In this document: positions 15,463 to 24,404 of the stretch, piece by piece
Numbering within the stretch: the stretch's first letter is position 1
Layout of the letters: every line of letters begins with the position of its first letter
Source of the DNA: Streptomyces liliiviolaceus
Lineage (GTDB): Bacteria > Actinomycetota > Actinomycetes > Streptomycetales > Streptomycetaceae
Assembly (NCBI RefSeq): GCF_018070025.1
Contig: NZ_JAGPYQ010000003.1
Span: 28,883-92,882, forward strand
DNA: 64,000 nt
Reading direction: 5' to 3'
The notes under the pieces: generated by a model
Told to the model about the DNA's origin: nothing
Database searches by the model: none
The model's input: the letters and a program-made list of their open reading frames with translations, nothing else
Translations under genes and position numbers: made by a program

Positions 15463-15630
15463 GCGCATTCCCGACTCACCGAGCGCCGCGCGTCGTTCGG
15501 GGCTGAGTTTGACGGCCCGGCGCCGACTGCTATCCACAAAGAGCTCTCCGGCGTACGGGACGCCCGTTTCCCCGGCCGCCCGCTGGTCCTTGGCCCGTAC
15601 CCCGATAGCCATCGACCCGGCCCCGCCTCC
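15463..15630 (-). pseudogene. Helicase-associated (HA) domain fragment
   Basis: The minus strand encodes GVRAKDQRAAGETGVPYAGEL, then FVDSSRRRAVKLSPERRAALGESGM. Both segments match parts of the larger helicase-associated protein at 16599-17697 (its N-Q-R-A-A, AGETGVPYAGEL and D-N-A-R-R-R-A-G-K-L-S-A-E-R-R) but are joined directly, as after an internal deletion. About 30 bases around 15555 are nearly identical to 17131-17160. There is no start and no catalytic part, so this is a relic of a duplicated copy. Confidence 0.7.
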
Positions 15631-15694
15631 GACACCGTCGGCGCTGCTGCTCCGCACGGCGTCGGTGCGGGAGGTCAATGGGGTGGGGCAGTGC

Positions 15695-16599
15695 TTAGGC
15701 TTCCCCGGAGTCCTCTTCAGACTCCTCCGGGTGGAGGACTCGGTTCGCCTTCCTCACGAACGCATCCAGTGCGTCCTGCATGGGCCGCAGCCCGCGCGAT
15801 ACTCTTTCCCGAGGATCATCTTCCTCGGCCCACGTCACCGCGTACGTGCTGATCTTTGTGGCGTCCTGAGAGGTCAGGTAACCGGCCTGGACGGCGGCAT
15901 TCAGCGGCGCGGCGGGGCCGTCATGATTCCTGAGCAGGCCGACCAGCGTGGCCACGTCCTCAAAAGTAGGCGCGCCCTCGGGCGATCTGTCGCGCTCCTC
16001 CTGCCAGAGCGCCCGCAGGTCGGTAGAGGCATTCCGTGCCCACCCCCGCACCTGCCCGCGCCAACCCTGCGGCAGAGCCCGGATCGCGCGCCGGATCCGA
16101 CCCATCTCCTGTTCCATAGCTAGGACCGCGCGTAACTGATCGCCGTCATCGGTCAGCCTCAACGCGTCCAGTTTGTTGAACGCGGCCACGACACTGGAGT
16201 GCCAGCTTTCCCTCACCCGGCATGTCACAGCCTGGTCGATGAACAGCTTGGCCGCCTCCCGACAGACCGCGGGCCCTCAATCGACACCACGTCATACGAC
16301 CACCGCGCCAGGTCCAACACCTGGATATAGGCCGCCGTGTCGGCATCCAGGTCAGGCCCCGCAGCCATGACGTACTGGTGCACCCCGTCCGCCAAGGCAC
16401 GGGCATCGCGGGCGAACTCCGCATAGACCACGCGACGTGCGTTGATAGCGCCTTGGTCCGCCATTCCCTGGTTCTGTGTCTGCGCGGCGGCCACCGCGCC
16501 CCTTCCACCCGCACGGCCACCCCAGTAGGCGGCCAGAAGGGCGCCCACCAGCGTTATCGCTGCCGCCGCAGCCTCCGGGGACGTCAGCGCAGCCCACAT
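15695..16599 (-). pseudogene. Membrane-anchored hypothetical protein, probably frameshifted
   Basis: From ATG 16599, which overlaps the upstream stop as TGATG, the product starts with an N-terminal transmembrane segment (AAAAAITLVGALLAAYWGG) and a long helical region. Near 16268-16276 the natural reading changes frame: the first frame turns to rare codons (AGG, CCA, TCA) and stops at 16225, while the second frame already has strong G/C third positions upstream of its GTG at 16228 and continues to 15695 (AVCREAAKLFIDQAV, then TCRVRESWH). A GTGA-coupled pair of genes is the alternative. I recognise no family. Confidence 0.55.
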
Positions 16600-17697
16600 C
16601 ACGCCCCACCCTTCAGCACGGCCCACTCCAGACCGAGCACGGCCAGCTCCGAGCGCCGCTCCGCAGACAGCTTTCCGGCCCGGCGGCGGGCGTTGTCGAG
16701 GAACGCGCCGATCTTGAACGGCACCCCGTCCACGGTCTCGACCGCCTTCCGCGGAACACGCACGTGCCCCTCACGGTCACGGAACTGCTTTACAGCCGCC
16801 AGGTTGGTGTTCCAGCGTTCGTCCTGTGACCGCCGTACCGGCACCACCACCTCACCGTCGGCGGGTGCCTCGATGCCGAGGGTCTCCAGCAGGTACTGCT
16901 GTGCGGGCATCAGCCGGTCCCATCCCGCCCGCTGTCCGATGATCCAGGCTCCGAGGTCTTCGCCCTGGACGACCAGCTCGCTGCCGCCGGCCGCGACAGG
17001 GAAGACGCCGTCGGCCTTCACGTGGGCGAGGGTGAGCCGGTAGCAGCGCTGCCAGCCGATCTCCCACGCTGGGGACCACCCGGGGTCGATCTCCGCGAGC
17101 GCCTCCTGGCGGGCTTCTGAGAGCTCCCCGGCATACGGGACGCCCGTTTCCCCGGCCGTCCGCCGTACGGCGTTCTCCGCCGCCTTCCGGGCCGCCGCGC
17201 GCTGATTCTTCATCCAGGTCCCCAGCGGGAACGACTCCCAGACGACCGACGCGGCAGGCAGGCAGTGCCCGTAGACGGCCGCGTACGAGCGGGCGACCTC
17301 CAACCCGGCATCCCACGCGGACGCGTGCACGGACCAGACCATGCCAGCCTTCTCCAGCTCCGTGACGCGCGAAGCCTCCAGCGACCCGGCCACGTAGTAG
17401 CGGCGCTGATCCGCCACCCAGACTCCCAAGGGATGCGAGCCGGCGGATCCCCAGGCTTCCGGTGTGACGTACGCGTACGGCACCCGCAGCTCGCTGCTGC
17501 CGGTCTCGCGCAGCCACCGCGTGGCGGCCTCGATGCCGCGCAACCAGTAGGCGCCTTCGGGGTCGATGACGCGCAGCTGCACGAACTGCGTGAGCGCGGC
17601 CGGGTCGCGTTCCTCGCTGAACCGCAGCACCCCCGCTGCCCGCTCCGACACCCGCCGCGTCTCCGGGCCGCTGTCGCCCTCGTCCTCGTCCTCACCG
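16599..17697 (-). pseudogene. Helicase-associated domain protein, N-terminal helicase motor missing
   Basis: The frame is open from 17831, but recognisable protein begins near 17697 (GDSGPETRRVSERAAGVLRF, then ERDPAALTQFVQLRVIDPEG). It carries repeated helicase-associated domains with the W-x-x-x-x-x-A-x-x-Y pattern and PLGVWVADQRRYY, PLGTWMKNQRAAARKA, LGAWIIGQRAGW and KIGAFLDNARRRAGKL. In full-length Streptomyces relatives these follow a DEAD/DEAH helicase motor, which is absent here. The first ~45 residues are read antisense to the tail of a plus-strand gene, so the truncation point is about 17700. It is likely non-functional. Confidence 0.75.
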
Positions 17698-17699
17698 TC

Positions 17700-17817
17700 C
17701 GGCAGGCGCCGCGCGGTCCGGGCGGCGGTGCTCGACGCGGACCCCGGCGACCTCTCCGGCGCGGAGAACCCGGAGGCGGTCGACGAGATCCGCGCACAGG
17801 TCAAGGCCCTCGGGTGA
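17700..17817 (+). pseudogene. C-terminal tail of a truncated plus-strand gene
   Basis: The plus frame ending at TGA 17815-17817 reads AVRAAVLDADPGDLSGAENP and then EAVDEIRAQVKALG with strong codon bias, 37 bases before the first acyl-CoA dehydrogenase. It is probably the last ~38 residues of a gene of the catabolic operon whose body was replaced by the accessory region. The family cannot be told from this tail. Confidence 0.55.
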
Positions 17818-17854
17818 GCCCCTGGCCGCAACAGGTAGAGGAAGAGGACATGCG

Positions 17855-18922
17855 ATGCAGTGGGAACTGACCGACGAGCAGGACGCGTACCGGAGGACGC
17901 TCCGGGACTGGCTCACCGACGTGGCGCCCTCGGACGTGGTGCGCGGGTGGCTCGACGACGAGGACGACTCCGTCTTCGAGTCGCGCTTCGTGGACGCGGG
18001 CTGGGCCGGGGTCGGGCTCGCCGAGGAACTGGGCGGCCAGGGCGGCGGCCTCGTCGAGTTGGCGCTGACCGCCGAGGAACTCGCCCGCGCCGCGGCTCCG
18101 TCGGCCGCCTGGCTGGCCACGGCCCTCGCGCTGCCCGCCCTGGCGGGACGCCCTGACCTGGCCGGCGCGGCGTCGGCCGGCGACACGGTGGCGCTGCTGG
18201 TACCGGCCGAGACCGTGCCCGACGAGGCGCCCACGCTGTGGTCGGACGGCGAGGGCGTCCTTACCGGCAGGGCGCCCCGGGTGCTGGCCGGTGACTCGGC
18301 CGCCCGGTTCGTCGTACCGGTGGGGGAGGGGGACGCGAAGCGGCTGCGGCTCGTCGACGCGAGCGCCCCCGGGATCGGTATTGGGGCCCGGCCGCTCCTC
18401 GACCGCTCCCGGTCGGTCGCCGACGTGACGCTCGACCGCGTACCGTCCGTGCCGCTGGACGTCGACGCGGCCGAGGTGCTCCGGCAGGCGTCCGCCCGCG
18501 CGGCCGTCCTGGTGGCCGCCGACTCGCTGGGTGCCACCGAGCGCATGCTCGACCTTGCCGTGGAGTACAGCAAGCAGCGTCACCAGTTCGGGGTGCCGAT
18601 CGGCTCGTTCCAGGCGGTCAAGCACGCGGCCGCCGACATGCTCGTCGGTGTCGAGGCGGCCCGCTCGGCGATCTACTTCGCCGCCGCGTCGGTGGAGAGC
18701 GGCCATGCGCAGGCGCTGCTGCACGCGGCGGCGGTCAAGGCCCAGGTCACCGCCGAAGGGGCGCGCGGCGCCGACAGCGCGCTCACCCTGCACGGCGCGA
18801 TCGGCTACACGTGGGAGCACGACCTGCACCTCTACTACAAGCGGGCCAAGCTCGACGAGCAGCTGTTCGGTGTTCCGGCGGTCTGGAACGAACGCATCGC
18901 GGACGGTCTCGCCCTGGTGTGA
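17855..18922 (+). CDS. Acyl-CoA dehydrogenase, short (heteromeric FadE type)
   Basis: A 355-residue FAD-dependent acyl-CoA dehydrogenase. It shows the N-terminal helical domain (WELTDEQDAYRRTLRDWL), a reduced central domain, and the C-terminal helical domain with QRHQFGVPIGSFQAVKH and LHGAIGYTWEHDLHLYYKRAK. At ~355 residues it is shorter than typical homotetrameric enzymes (~380-390) and resembles the smaller partner of actinobacterial alpha2beta2 ACADs. The partner could be the next gene, though a separate promoter region lies between. A GAGGAAGAGGA ribosome site precedes ATG 17855. Confidence 0.88.
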   Translation: MQWELTDEQDAYRRTLRDWLTDVAPSDVVRGWLDDEDDSVFESRFVDAGWAGVGLAEELGGQGGGLVELALTAEELARAAAPSAAWLATALALPALAGRPDLAGAASAGDTVALLVPAETVPDEAPTLWSDGEGVLTGRAPRVLAGDSAARFVVPVGEGDAKRLRLVDASAPGIGIGARPLLDRSRSVADVTLDRVPSVPLDVDAAEVLRQASARAAVLVAADSLGATERMLDLAVEYSKQRHQFGVPIGSFQAVKHAAADMLVGVEAARSAIYFAAASVESGHAQALLHAAAVKAQVTAEGARGADSALTLHGAIGYTWEHDLHLYYKRAKLDEQLFGVPAVWNERIADGLALV

Positions 18923-18966
18923 AGGCCCGTGTGAGGGCTCGCGGGAGGGCCGTCGAAACTCTCGTT

Positions 18967-18979
18967 TAATGGTCAGGCC
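18967..18979 (+). promoter_or_regulatory. Operator-like box TAATGGTCAGGCC upstream of ACAD gene
   Basis: The A+T-rich gap 18923-19024 holds TAATGGTCAGGCC followed by a -10-like TATAGT. The exact reverse complement (GGCCTGACCATTA) occurs at 35488-35500 and a close match (GGACTGACCATTG) at 27235-27247, both in other promoter gaps of this cluster. Confidence 0.5.
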
Positions 18980-19024
18980 TTTGTTATAGTCATTCCAATT
19001 AGTTCCGGAAAGGACGTGGGCACC

Positions 19025-20191
19025 GTGGACTTCGAGCTCACCGAGGACCAGCTGACCATCCGGAAAGCGGTCCGTGAGCTGGCCGGCAGGTTCGACGACC
19101 AGTACTGGATGGAGAAGGACTCGGCCCACGAGTTCCCCACGGAGTTCTACCGGGCCTTCGCCGACGGCGGCTGGCTCGGCATCACGACCCCGGAGGAGTA
19201 CGGCGGCCACGGTTTCGGCATCACCGAGGCCTCCCTCCTCCTCGAAGAGGTCGCCGCGTCCGGCGCGGGCATGAACGGCGCCAGCTCGATGCATCTGTCG
19301 ATCTTCGGCATGCACCCGGTGATCAAGCACGGCTCCAAGGAGATGAAGGAGGAGAACCTTCCCCGCATCGTCGACGGCGACCTCCATGTGTGCTTCGGGG
19401 TCACCGAGCCCGGAGCCGGGCTCGACACCACCCGCATCACCACCTTCGCGAAGCGCGACGGCTCCGACTACGTCGTCAACGGCCGCAAGGTGTGGATCTC
19501 CAAGGCCATGGAGTCGGAGAAGGTCCTGCTGCTGACCCGGACCGCGAAGTTCGAGGACTCCCCGAAGAAGACCGACGGACTGACGCTCTTCCTCACCGAC
19601 CTCGACCGCGACCACGTCGACATCCGGCCCATCGGCAAGATGGGCCGCAACGCGGTCACCTCGAACGAACTCTTCATCGACGACCTGCGCGTCCCCGCCG
19701 CCCACCGGATCGGCGAAGAAGGCCAGGGCTTCAAGTACATCCTCGACGGCCTCAACCCCGAGCGGATGCTGGTGGCGGCGGAAGCCCTCGGCATCGGCCG
19801 CGCCGCCCTGCGCCGCGCGGTCCGGTACGGCAACGAGCGCGAGGTCTTCGGCCGGCCCATCGGCATGAACCAGGGACTGCAGTTCCCGCTCGCCGACTCG
19901 CTCGCCCACCTCGACGCCGCGGAACTCGTCCTGCGCAAGGCGACCTGGCTCTACGACCAGGGCAAACAGTGCGCGCGCGAGGCCAACACCGCCAAGTACC
20001 TGTGCGCGGACGCCGGTTTCCAGGCCGCCGACCGCGCGCTGCAGACCCACGGCGGCATGGGTTACTCCGAGGAGTACCACGTCGCCCGGTACTTCCGTGA
20101 GGCACGGCTGACCCGGATCGCCCCGCTCAGCCAGGAGATGGTCCTGAACTTCCTCGGCGAGCACGTCCTCGGACTTCCCAGGAGCTACTGA
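19025..20191 (+). CDS. Acyl-CoA dehydrogenase
   Basis: A 388-residue FAD-dependent acyl-CoA dehydrogenase. Visible motifs: CFGVTEPGAGLDTTRI (substrate/FAD loop), KVWISKAM, GRPIGMNQGLQFPLADSLA and THGGMGYSEEYHVARYFREAR. After that, where many family members have Y-E-G-T-S-E-I with the catalytic Glu, it reads RIAPLSQEMVLNFLGEHVLG, so the base may be elsewhere. GTG 19025 is preferred over GTG 19016 because it sits 14 bases after GGAAAGGA and matches family starts. It overlaps the next gene as TGATG. Confidence 0.92.
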   Translation: MDFELTEDQLTIRKAVRELAGRFDDQYWMEKDSAHEFPTEFYRAFADGGWLGITTPEEYGGHGFGITEASLLLEEVAASGAGMNGASSMHLSIFGMHPVIKHGSKEMKEENLPRIVDGDLHVCFGVTEPGAGLDTTRITTFAKRDGSDYVVNGRKVWISKAMESEKVLLLTRTAKFEDSPKKTDGLTLFLTDLDRDHVDIRPIGKMGRNAVTSNELFIDDLRVPAAHRIGEEGQGFKYILDGLNPERMLVAAEALGIGRAALRRAVRYGNEREVFGRPIGMNQGLQFPLADSLAHLDAAELVLRKATWLYDQGKQCAREANTAKYLCADAGFQAADRALQTHGGMGYSEEYHVARYFREARLTRIAPLSQEMVLNFLGEHVLGLPRSY

Positions 20192-20940
20192 TGTTCTCTC
20201 TGCAGGGGCGATCCGCCCTCGTCACCGGCGCCGGCGCCGGCATAGGAGCCGCCGTCGCCGAGGCGTACGCGGCGGCGGGCGCGGCCGTCGTCGTCACCGA
20301 CATCGACAAGGACGCCGCCGAGGCGGTCGTCCGCCGGATCGTGGACGCCGGCGGCCGGGCCGAGTCGGCGGTCCTGGACGTCCGCGATGCCGGGCAGGCC
20401 GCCGAGGCCGTCCAGCAGGCCGCGAACCTGGGCGGCGGCGTACTCAACATCCTGGTCAACAACGCCGGCGCTGTCGCGCCCGCGATGTTCCCGAAGATGA
20501 CGTCCGACCAGTTCGACCTCGTGCTCGGCATCCACGTCGGCGGCACCTTCACCGTCAGCCAGGCGGCGCTCGGCCATCTCGCCACGGACGGCACCGGCCG
20601 CATCATCAACGTCACCTCGGCCGCCGGCCTGGTCGGCACGATCGGCCAGGTCAACTACGGCGCGGCCAAGGCCGCCGTCGTGGGCATCACCAAGTCCCTG
20701 GCCAAGGAGCTGGCGAGGAAGCAGATCACGGTCAACGCACTGGCCCCGCTCGCCGCGACCGCGATGACGGAGAACATCCGAGGCAACGAGAAGCTCGCCG
20801 CGGTCACCCTGGCCCGTATCCCGCTCGGACGCTGGGCGCAGCCCGAGGAGATCGCCGGCAGCTTCGTGTTCTTCGCCTCCGACGCGGCGTCCTACATCAC
20901 CGGCCAGGTCCTGCCGGTCGACGGTGGGACGGTCATCTGA
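20191..20940 (+). CDS. SDR family oxidoreductase (3-hydroxyacyl-CoA dehydrogenase/FabG-like)
   Basis: A 249-residue NAD(P)-dependent short-chain dehydrogenase. The cofactor loop TGAGAGIG lies at 12-19, NNAG at 90-93, catalytic Ser 143, Tyr 156 and Lys 160, and the C-terminus is GQVLPVDGGTVI. Both ends overlap neighbouring genes as TGATG, so it is co-translated with the ACAD and the thiolase. In this context it most likely oxidises a 3-hydroxyacyl-CoA before thiolysis; the substrate is inferred from position. Confidence 0.9.
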   Translation: MFSLQGRSALVTGAGAGIGAAVAEAYAAAGAAVVVTDIDKDAAEAVVRRIVDAGGRAESAVLDVRDAGQAAEAVQQAANLGGGVLNILVNNAGAVAPAMFPKMTSDQFDLVLGIHVGGTFTVSQAALGHLATDGTGRIINVTSAAGLVGTIGQVNYGAAKAAVVGITKSLAKELARKQITVNALAPLAATAMTENIRGNEKLAAVTLARIPLGRWAQPEEIAGSFVFFASDAASYITGQVLPVDGGTVI

Positions 20941-22130
20941 TGCCGAAGAACCCCTTCCTCGACACCGGCCGCGAGGCGCTGATCGTCGAGGCACTGCGCA
21001 CCCCGATGGGCCGATCGCACCCCGAACGCGGCTGGTTCCGCGACACCCACCCCAACGAGATGCTCGGCGCCGTCTACACCGCCCTGCTGGAGAGCACGGG
21101 CCTCGCGCCGGACGTCGTCGAAGACCTGGTCGTCGGCTGCACGGCGCCGTTCGGCGAGCAGTCCCGCAACATCGCCCGCAACGCCTGGCTGCAGGCCGGC
21201 TATCCGGCAGAGGTGCCCGCGACCGTCCTCGACCGGCGCTGCGGCTCCGCCCAGACCGCGGTGGAGATGGCGGCCGCCCTGATCTCCTCCGGCACCCACG
21301 ACGTGGTCCTCGCGGGGGGTGTCGAGCACATGGGACACGTACCCATGAACTCCCCGGCCAGGATCTCCGAGCTGTACGGCGATCCCTGGCCCGCCGAACT
21401 CCGCGCGCTCTACGACTTCGTACCGCAGGGCGAGAGCGCCGAGCTGATCGCCGAGCGCTGGGACATCTCCCGTGGCGAGATGGACGAGTTCGCGGTGCGC
21501 TCGCACCGGCTGGCCGCCGAGGCGGTCGCCGCCGGACGCTTCGACCGGGAGATGATCCCGCTCGAACTCGACGGCGAGAAGCGGATCAGCGACCAGACCA
21601 TCCGTCCCGGCACCTCCGCCGAAGGACTGGCGGCGCTCAGGACCGTCTTCCGGGAGAACGACGGCCGGATCACCGCCGGCACCTCCTCCCCGATCTGCGA
21701 CGGCGCGGCCGGGGTCCTGCTCGCCTCCCGCGAGGCGGCCGACCGCCACGGTCTGCGCCCCCGCGCCCGCGTCCTCGACCAGACCACCGTCGGCGTCGAC
21801 CCGGTCATCATGCTCACCGGACCGATCCCCGCGACCCGCAAACTGCTCGAACGCAACGGCATGACGATCGACGACATCGACCTGATCGAGATCAACGAGG
21901 CGTTCGGCTCCGTCGTCCTGGCCTGGGAACGGGAACTGCGACCGGACATGGACCGGGTCAACGTCAACGGAGGGGCGATCGCCCTCGGCCACCCCGTCGG
22001 CGCCACCGGCTCCCGCCTGTTCGGCACGCTCCTCGCCGAGATGGAACGCAGGGATGCCGAAACAGGCCTCGTCACCATGTGCTGCGGCGGCGGCCTCGGC
22101 ACCGCGACCCTCGTCCAGCGGGTCGGCTGA
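20940..22130 (+). CDS. Thiolase (acetyl-CoA acyltransferase)
   Basis: A 396-residue thiolase that cleaves 3-ketoacyl-CoA with CoA to release acetyl- or propionyl-CoA. Nucleophile Cys 101 lies in LDRRCGSAQTA, the histidine in GGAIALGHPVGATGSR and the second Cys in VTMCCGGGLGTA. It is coupled by one-base overlaps (TGATG) to the SDR before and the CoA transferase after. It probably carries out the last step of the chain-shortening round made by this operon. A second thiolase lies at 39679. Confidence 0.95.
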   Translation: MPKNPFLDTGREALIVEALRTPMGRSHPERGWFRDTHPNEMLGAVYTALLESTGLAPDVVEDLVVGCTAPFGEQSRNIARNAWLQAGYPAEVPATVLDRRCGSAQTAVEMAAALISSGTHDVVLAGGVEHMGHVPMNSPARISELYGDPWPAELRALYDFVPQGESAELIAERWDISRGEMDEFAVRSHRLAAEAVAAGRFDREMIPLELDGEKRISDQTIRPGTSAEGLAALRTVFRENDGRITAGTSSPICDGAAGVLLASREAADRHGLRPRARVLDQTTVGVDPVIMLTGPIPATRKLLERNGMTIDDIDLIEINEAFGSVVLAWERELRPDMDRVNVNGGAIALGHPVGATGSRLFGTLLAEMERRDAETGLVTMCCGGGLGTATLVQRVG

Positions 22131-23374
22131 TGCTCGACCTCAGCCCGTACGTCCGGGCCGGCGACGGCGTCTGGTGGGGCCAGGGGAGCGCGGAACCCGA
22201 ACCCCTGGTCGACGCCCTGCTCGACCAGGTCGACAGCATCGGTCCGGTACGCGCCTTCGCCGGACTCACCTGGAACGAGCGACTGTCCGGCGAGGTGCCG
22301 TTGCCCGACAACCTCACCGTGTCGTCCTACGGCGCCCTCGGCCGACTGCGCGGGCTGAGCGCCCAGGGACGCCTTGAGGTGGTGCCCTGTCACTACTCGG
22401 CGCTGCCGCGGCTCTTCGCCCGGCGCGCACTGCCCTGCGACGTGGGGCTGCTGCAGGTCTCCCCGCCGGACGGGAACGGCCTGGTCTCGCTGGGCATCGG
22501 TGTCGAGTACGTCGCCGACGCCCTGCGTCACACGCCCACCCTCATCGCCGAGATCAACCACCGCATGCCACGGACCACCGGCACCGAACGGCTGCCGCTG
22601 AGCGCCTTCGCGGCCACAGTCGAGACCGACCGTCCGCTGCGCCAGGCGCCGTCCCGCGCACCGGACCCGGTCGAGCACGCCATCGCGGAGTACGTCGCGG
22701 GGCTCGTCGAGGACGGCGACACCGTGCAACTGGGCGTCGGTTCACTGCCCAACGCCGTGCTCGCCTCGTTGTCGGGCCACGTCGACCTGGGGTTCCACAC
22801 CGGGATGATCACCGACGGCGTACTGACCCTGATCGAGAAGGGCGTGGCGACCGGTGCCCGCAAGGAGATCGACCCCGGACTCGTCATCACGGGCGCGGCC
22901 CTGGGCAGCACCTCGATGTACGACCGGCTGCACGAGTTCCCCGTCGAGTTCCGGTCCGCCGCCTACACCCACTCCCCGGCGGTCCTGTCCCGGCTGCGCT
23001 CGCTGGTGTCCGTCAACTCGGCCATCGAGATCGACCTGTTGGGACAGGCCGGCGCCGAACTGCGCAGGGGCGTGCACATCGGCGCGGTGGGCGGCCAGGT
23101 CGACTTCAGCCGGGCCGCGTCCCTGACCGGCGCGCGGTCGGTCATCGCGCTGCGTTCGGAGTCGGGCGGGCGGTCCACCATCACACCGGCGCTGCACGGC
23201 GGTGTCGTCACCACCGGACGCGTGGACGTCGACGCGGTCGTCACCGAGCACGGTGTCGCCACGCTCACCGGCTGCACCGTGGCACAGCGGGCCCGCCGGC
23301 TGATCGAGGTGGCCGCGCCCCAGCACAGGGAGGCGCTGACGAGAAGCCTCACGGAGCCGGAGGCGGCGCGATGA
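22130..23374 (+). CDS. Acetyl-CoA hydrolase/CoA-transferase family protein (Cat1/4-hydroxybutyrate CoA-transferase-like)
   Basis: A 414-residue two-domain CoA-transferase. The N-terminal half contains HYSALPRLFARRALPCDVGLLQVSPPDGNGLVSLG; the C-terminal half has GVGSLPNAV, FHTGMITDG, SVNSAIEIDLLGQ, GAVGGQVDFSRAA and VTEHGVATLTG, the usual order of the AcetylCoA_hyd family, whose enzymes transfer CoA through a glutamyl-CoA. The start overlaps the thiolase stop (TGATG). With no acyl-CoA ligase in the window, it is a candidate for activating the substrate acid using acetyl- or succinyl-CoA. That role is inferred. Confidence 0.88.
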   Translation: MLDLSPYVRAGDGVWWGQGSAEPEPLVDALLDQVDSIGPVRAFAGLTWNERLSGEVPLPDNLTVSSYGALGRLRGLSAQGRLEVVPCHYSALPRLFARRALPCDVGLLQVSPPDGNGLVSLGIGVEYVADALRHTPTLIAEINHRMPRTTGTERLPLSAFAATVETDRPLRQAPSRAPDPVEHAIAEYVAGLVEDGDTVQLGVGSLPNAVLASLSGHVDLGFHTGMITDGVLTLIEKGVATGARKEIDPGLVITGAALGSTSMYDRLHEFPVEFRSAAYTHSPAVLSRLRSLVSVNSAIEIDLLGQAGAELRRGVHIGAVGGQVDFSRAASLTGARSVIALRSESGGRSTITPALHGGVVTTGRVDVDAVVTEHGVATLTGCTVAQRARRLIEVAAPQHREALTRSLTEPEAAR

Positions 23375-23430
23375 CGGGCAGGTCGCCCCATGGAGGCAGG
23401 AGACATCGAGATGACGCAGGAGGTGTCGGG

Positions 23431-24375
23431 ATGACGCAGGACAACCGCACTCCGGACGAGACCCGTCGCGTACGCATGCGGGAGGTCGGGCCGCGTGACG
23501 GGTTCCAGAACGAACCGGAGACGATCGGGACCGCCGACAAGATCCGGCTGATCAACGCGCTCGGGCGGGCCGGGTTCACCCGGATCGAGGTGGCGAGCTT
23601 CGTCCGGCCGGACGTCATCCCGCAGCTCGCCGACGGCGTCGAGGTGCTGAAGGGCATCGACCTGCCCGACGAGGTCGAGCGGATGGTGCTGATCCCCAAC
23701 AGCAAGGGACTCGACAACGCGCTGAAGGTACGCGACCTGTTCGAGGCCGCCACCCTGTTCGTCAGCGCGTCCCAGACCCACAACAGGAAGAACATCAACC
23801 GGACCGTCGAAGAGACCATGGCGGACGTGAAGGTGATGGGTGAGCGTGTCACCGCCGAGGGGCTGAAGTTCTGCGCGGTGATCGCGACCTCGTTCGGCTG
23901 CCCCTACGAGGGCAAGGTGTCCATGGACCGGGTCCTGGACCTCGCCGAGGAGTTCGCCGGGGCCGGGGCCACCGAGATCGGCTTCGGGGACACCACCGGC
24001 ATGGCGAACCCGGCCTACGTCTCACGGTTCTTCACCGCCGCCCGGGAGCGGCTGCCGCGGGTCGAACTGACCGCCCACTTCCACAACACCCGAGGCCAGG
24101 GGCTGGCCAACGCCTACGCCGCACTGGAGGCGGGCTGTACCAGCTTCGAGTCGAGCTTCGGCGAACTCGGCGGCTGCCCGGTCCCGGCCGGCTCCACCGG
24201 CAACATCGCCACCGAGGACCTCGTGAGCATGTTCCACGAGATGGGCGTCGAGACCGGCCTCGACCTGGAGAAGATCATCGAGGCCGCGCGTGCGGCACAG
24301 GGCACCCTGGGTCGCAAGCTCACCAGCCACTCGATCGTCGCGGGCCCCGTTCACTGGGACCTGGCGGCGAGCTGA
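23431..24375 (+). CDS. mvaB: Hydroxymethylglutaryl-CoA lyase-like enzyme
   Basis: A 314-residue TIM-barrel lyase of the HMGL-like family. It has REVGPRDGFQNE with Arg 22 and Asp 23, the metal ligands of HFHNTRG (His 216, His 218) and the signature GELGGCPVPAGSTGN with catalytic Cys 249. I chose ATG 23431, preceded by AGGAGGTGTCGGG, over the in-frame ATG 23371 that overlaps the previous stop. The family cleaves 3-hydroxy-3-methylglutaryl-CoA to acetoacetate and acetyl-CoA, but relatives cleave other tertiary 3-hydroxyacyl-CoAs. No methylcrotonyl-CoA carboxylase is nearby, so the substrate may be a branched pathway intermediate. Confidence 0.88.
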   Translation: MTQDNRTPDETRRVRMREVGPRDGFQNEPETIGTADKIRLINALGRAGFTRIEVASFVRPDVIPQLADGVEVLKGIDLPDEVERMVLIPNSKGLDNALKVRDLFEAATLFVSASQTHNRKNINRTVEETMADVKVMGERVTAEGLKFCAVIATSFGCPYEGKVSMDRVLDLAEEFAGAGATEIGFGDTTGMANPAYVSRFFTAARERLPRVELTAHFHNTRGQGLANAYAALEAGCTSFESSFGELGGCPVPAGSTGNIATEDLVSMFHEMGVETGLDLEKIIEAARAAQGTLGRKLTSHSIVAGPVHWDLAAS

Positions 24376-24404
24376 GGCACGGCGCCCGGATCACGTACGA
24401 CATT

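Noticed and set aside
20924..22129. Upstream extension of the CoA transferase frame through the thiolase gene
   Set aside because: Homology starts at ATG 22130, which overlaps the thiolase stop; the extension is an out-of-frame reading of the thiolase.
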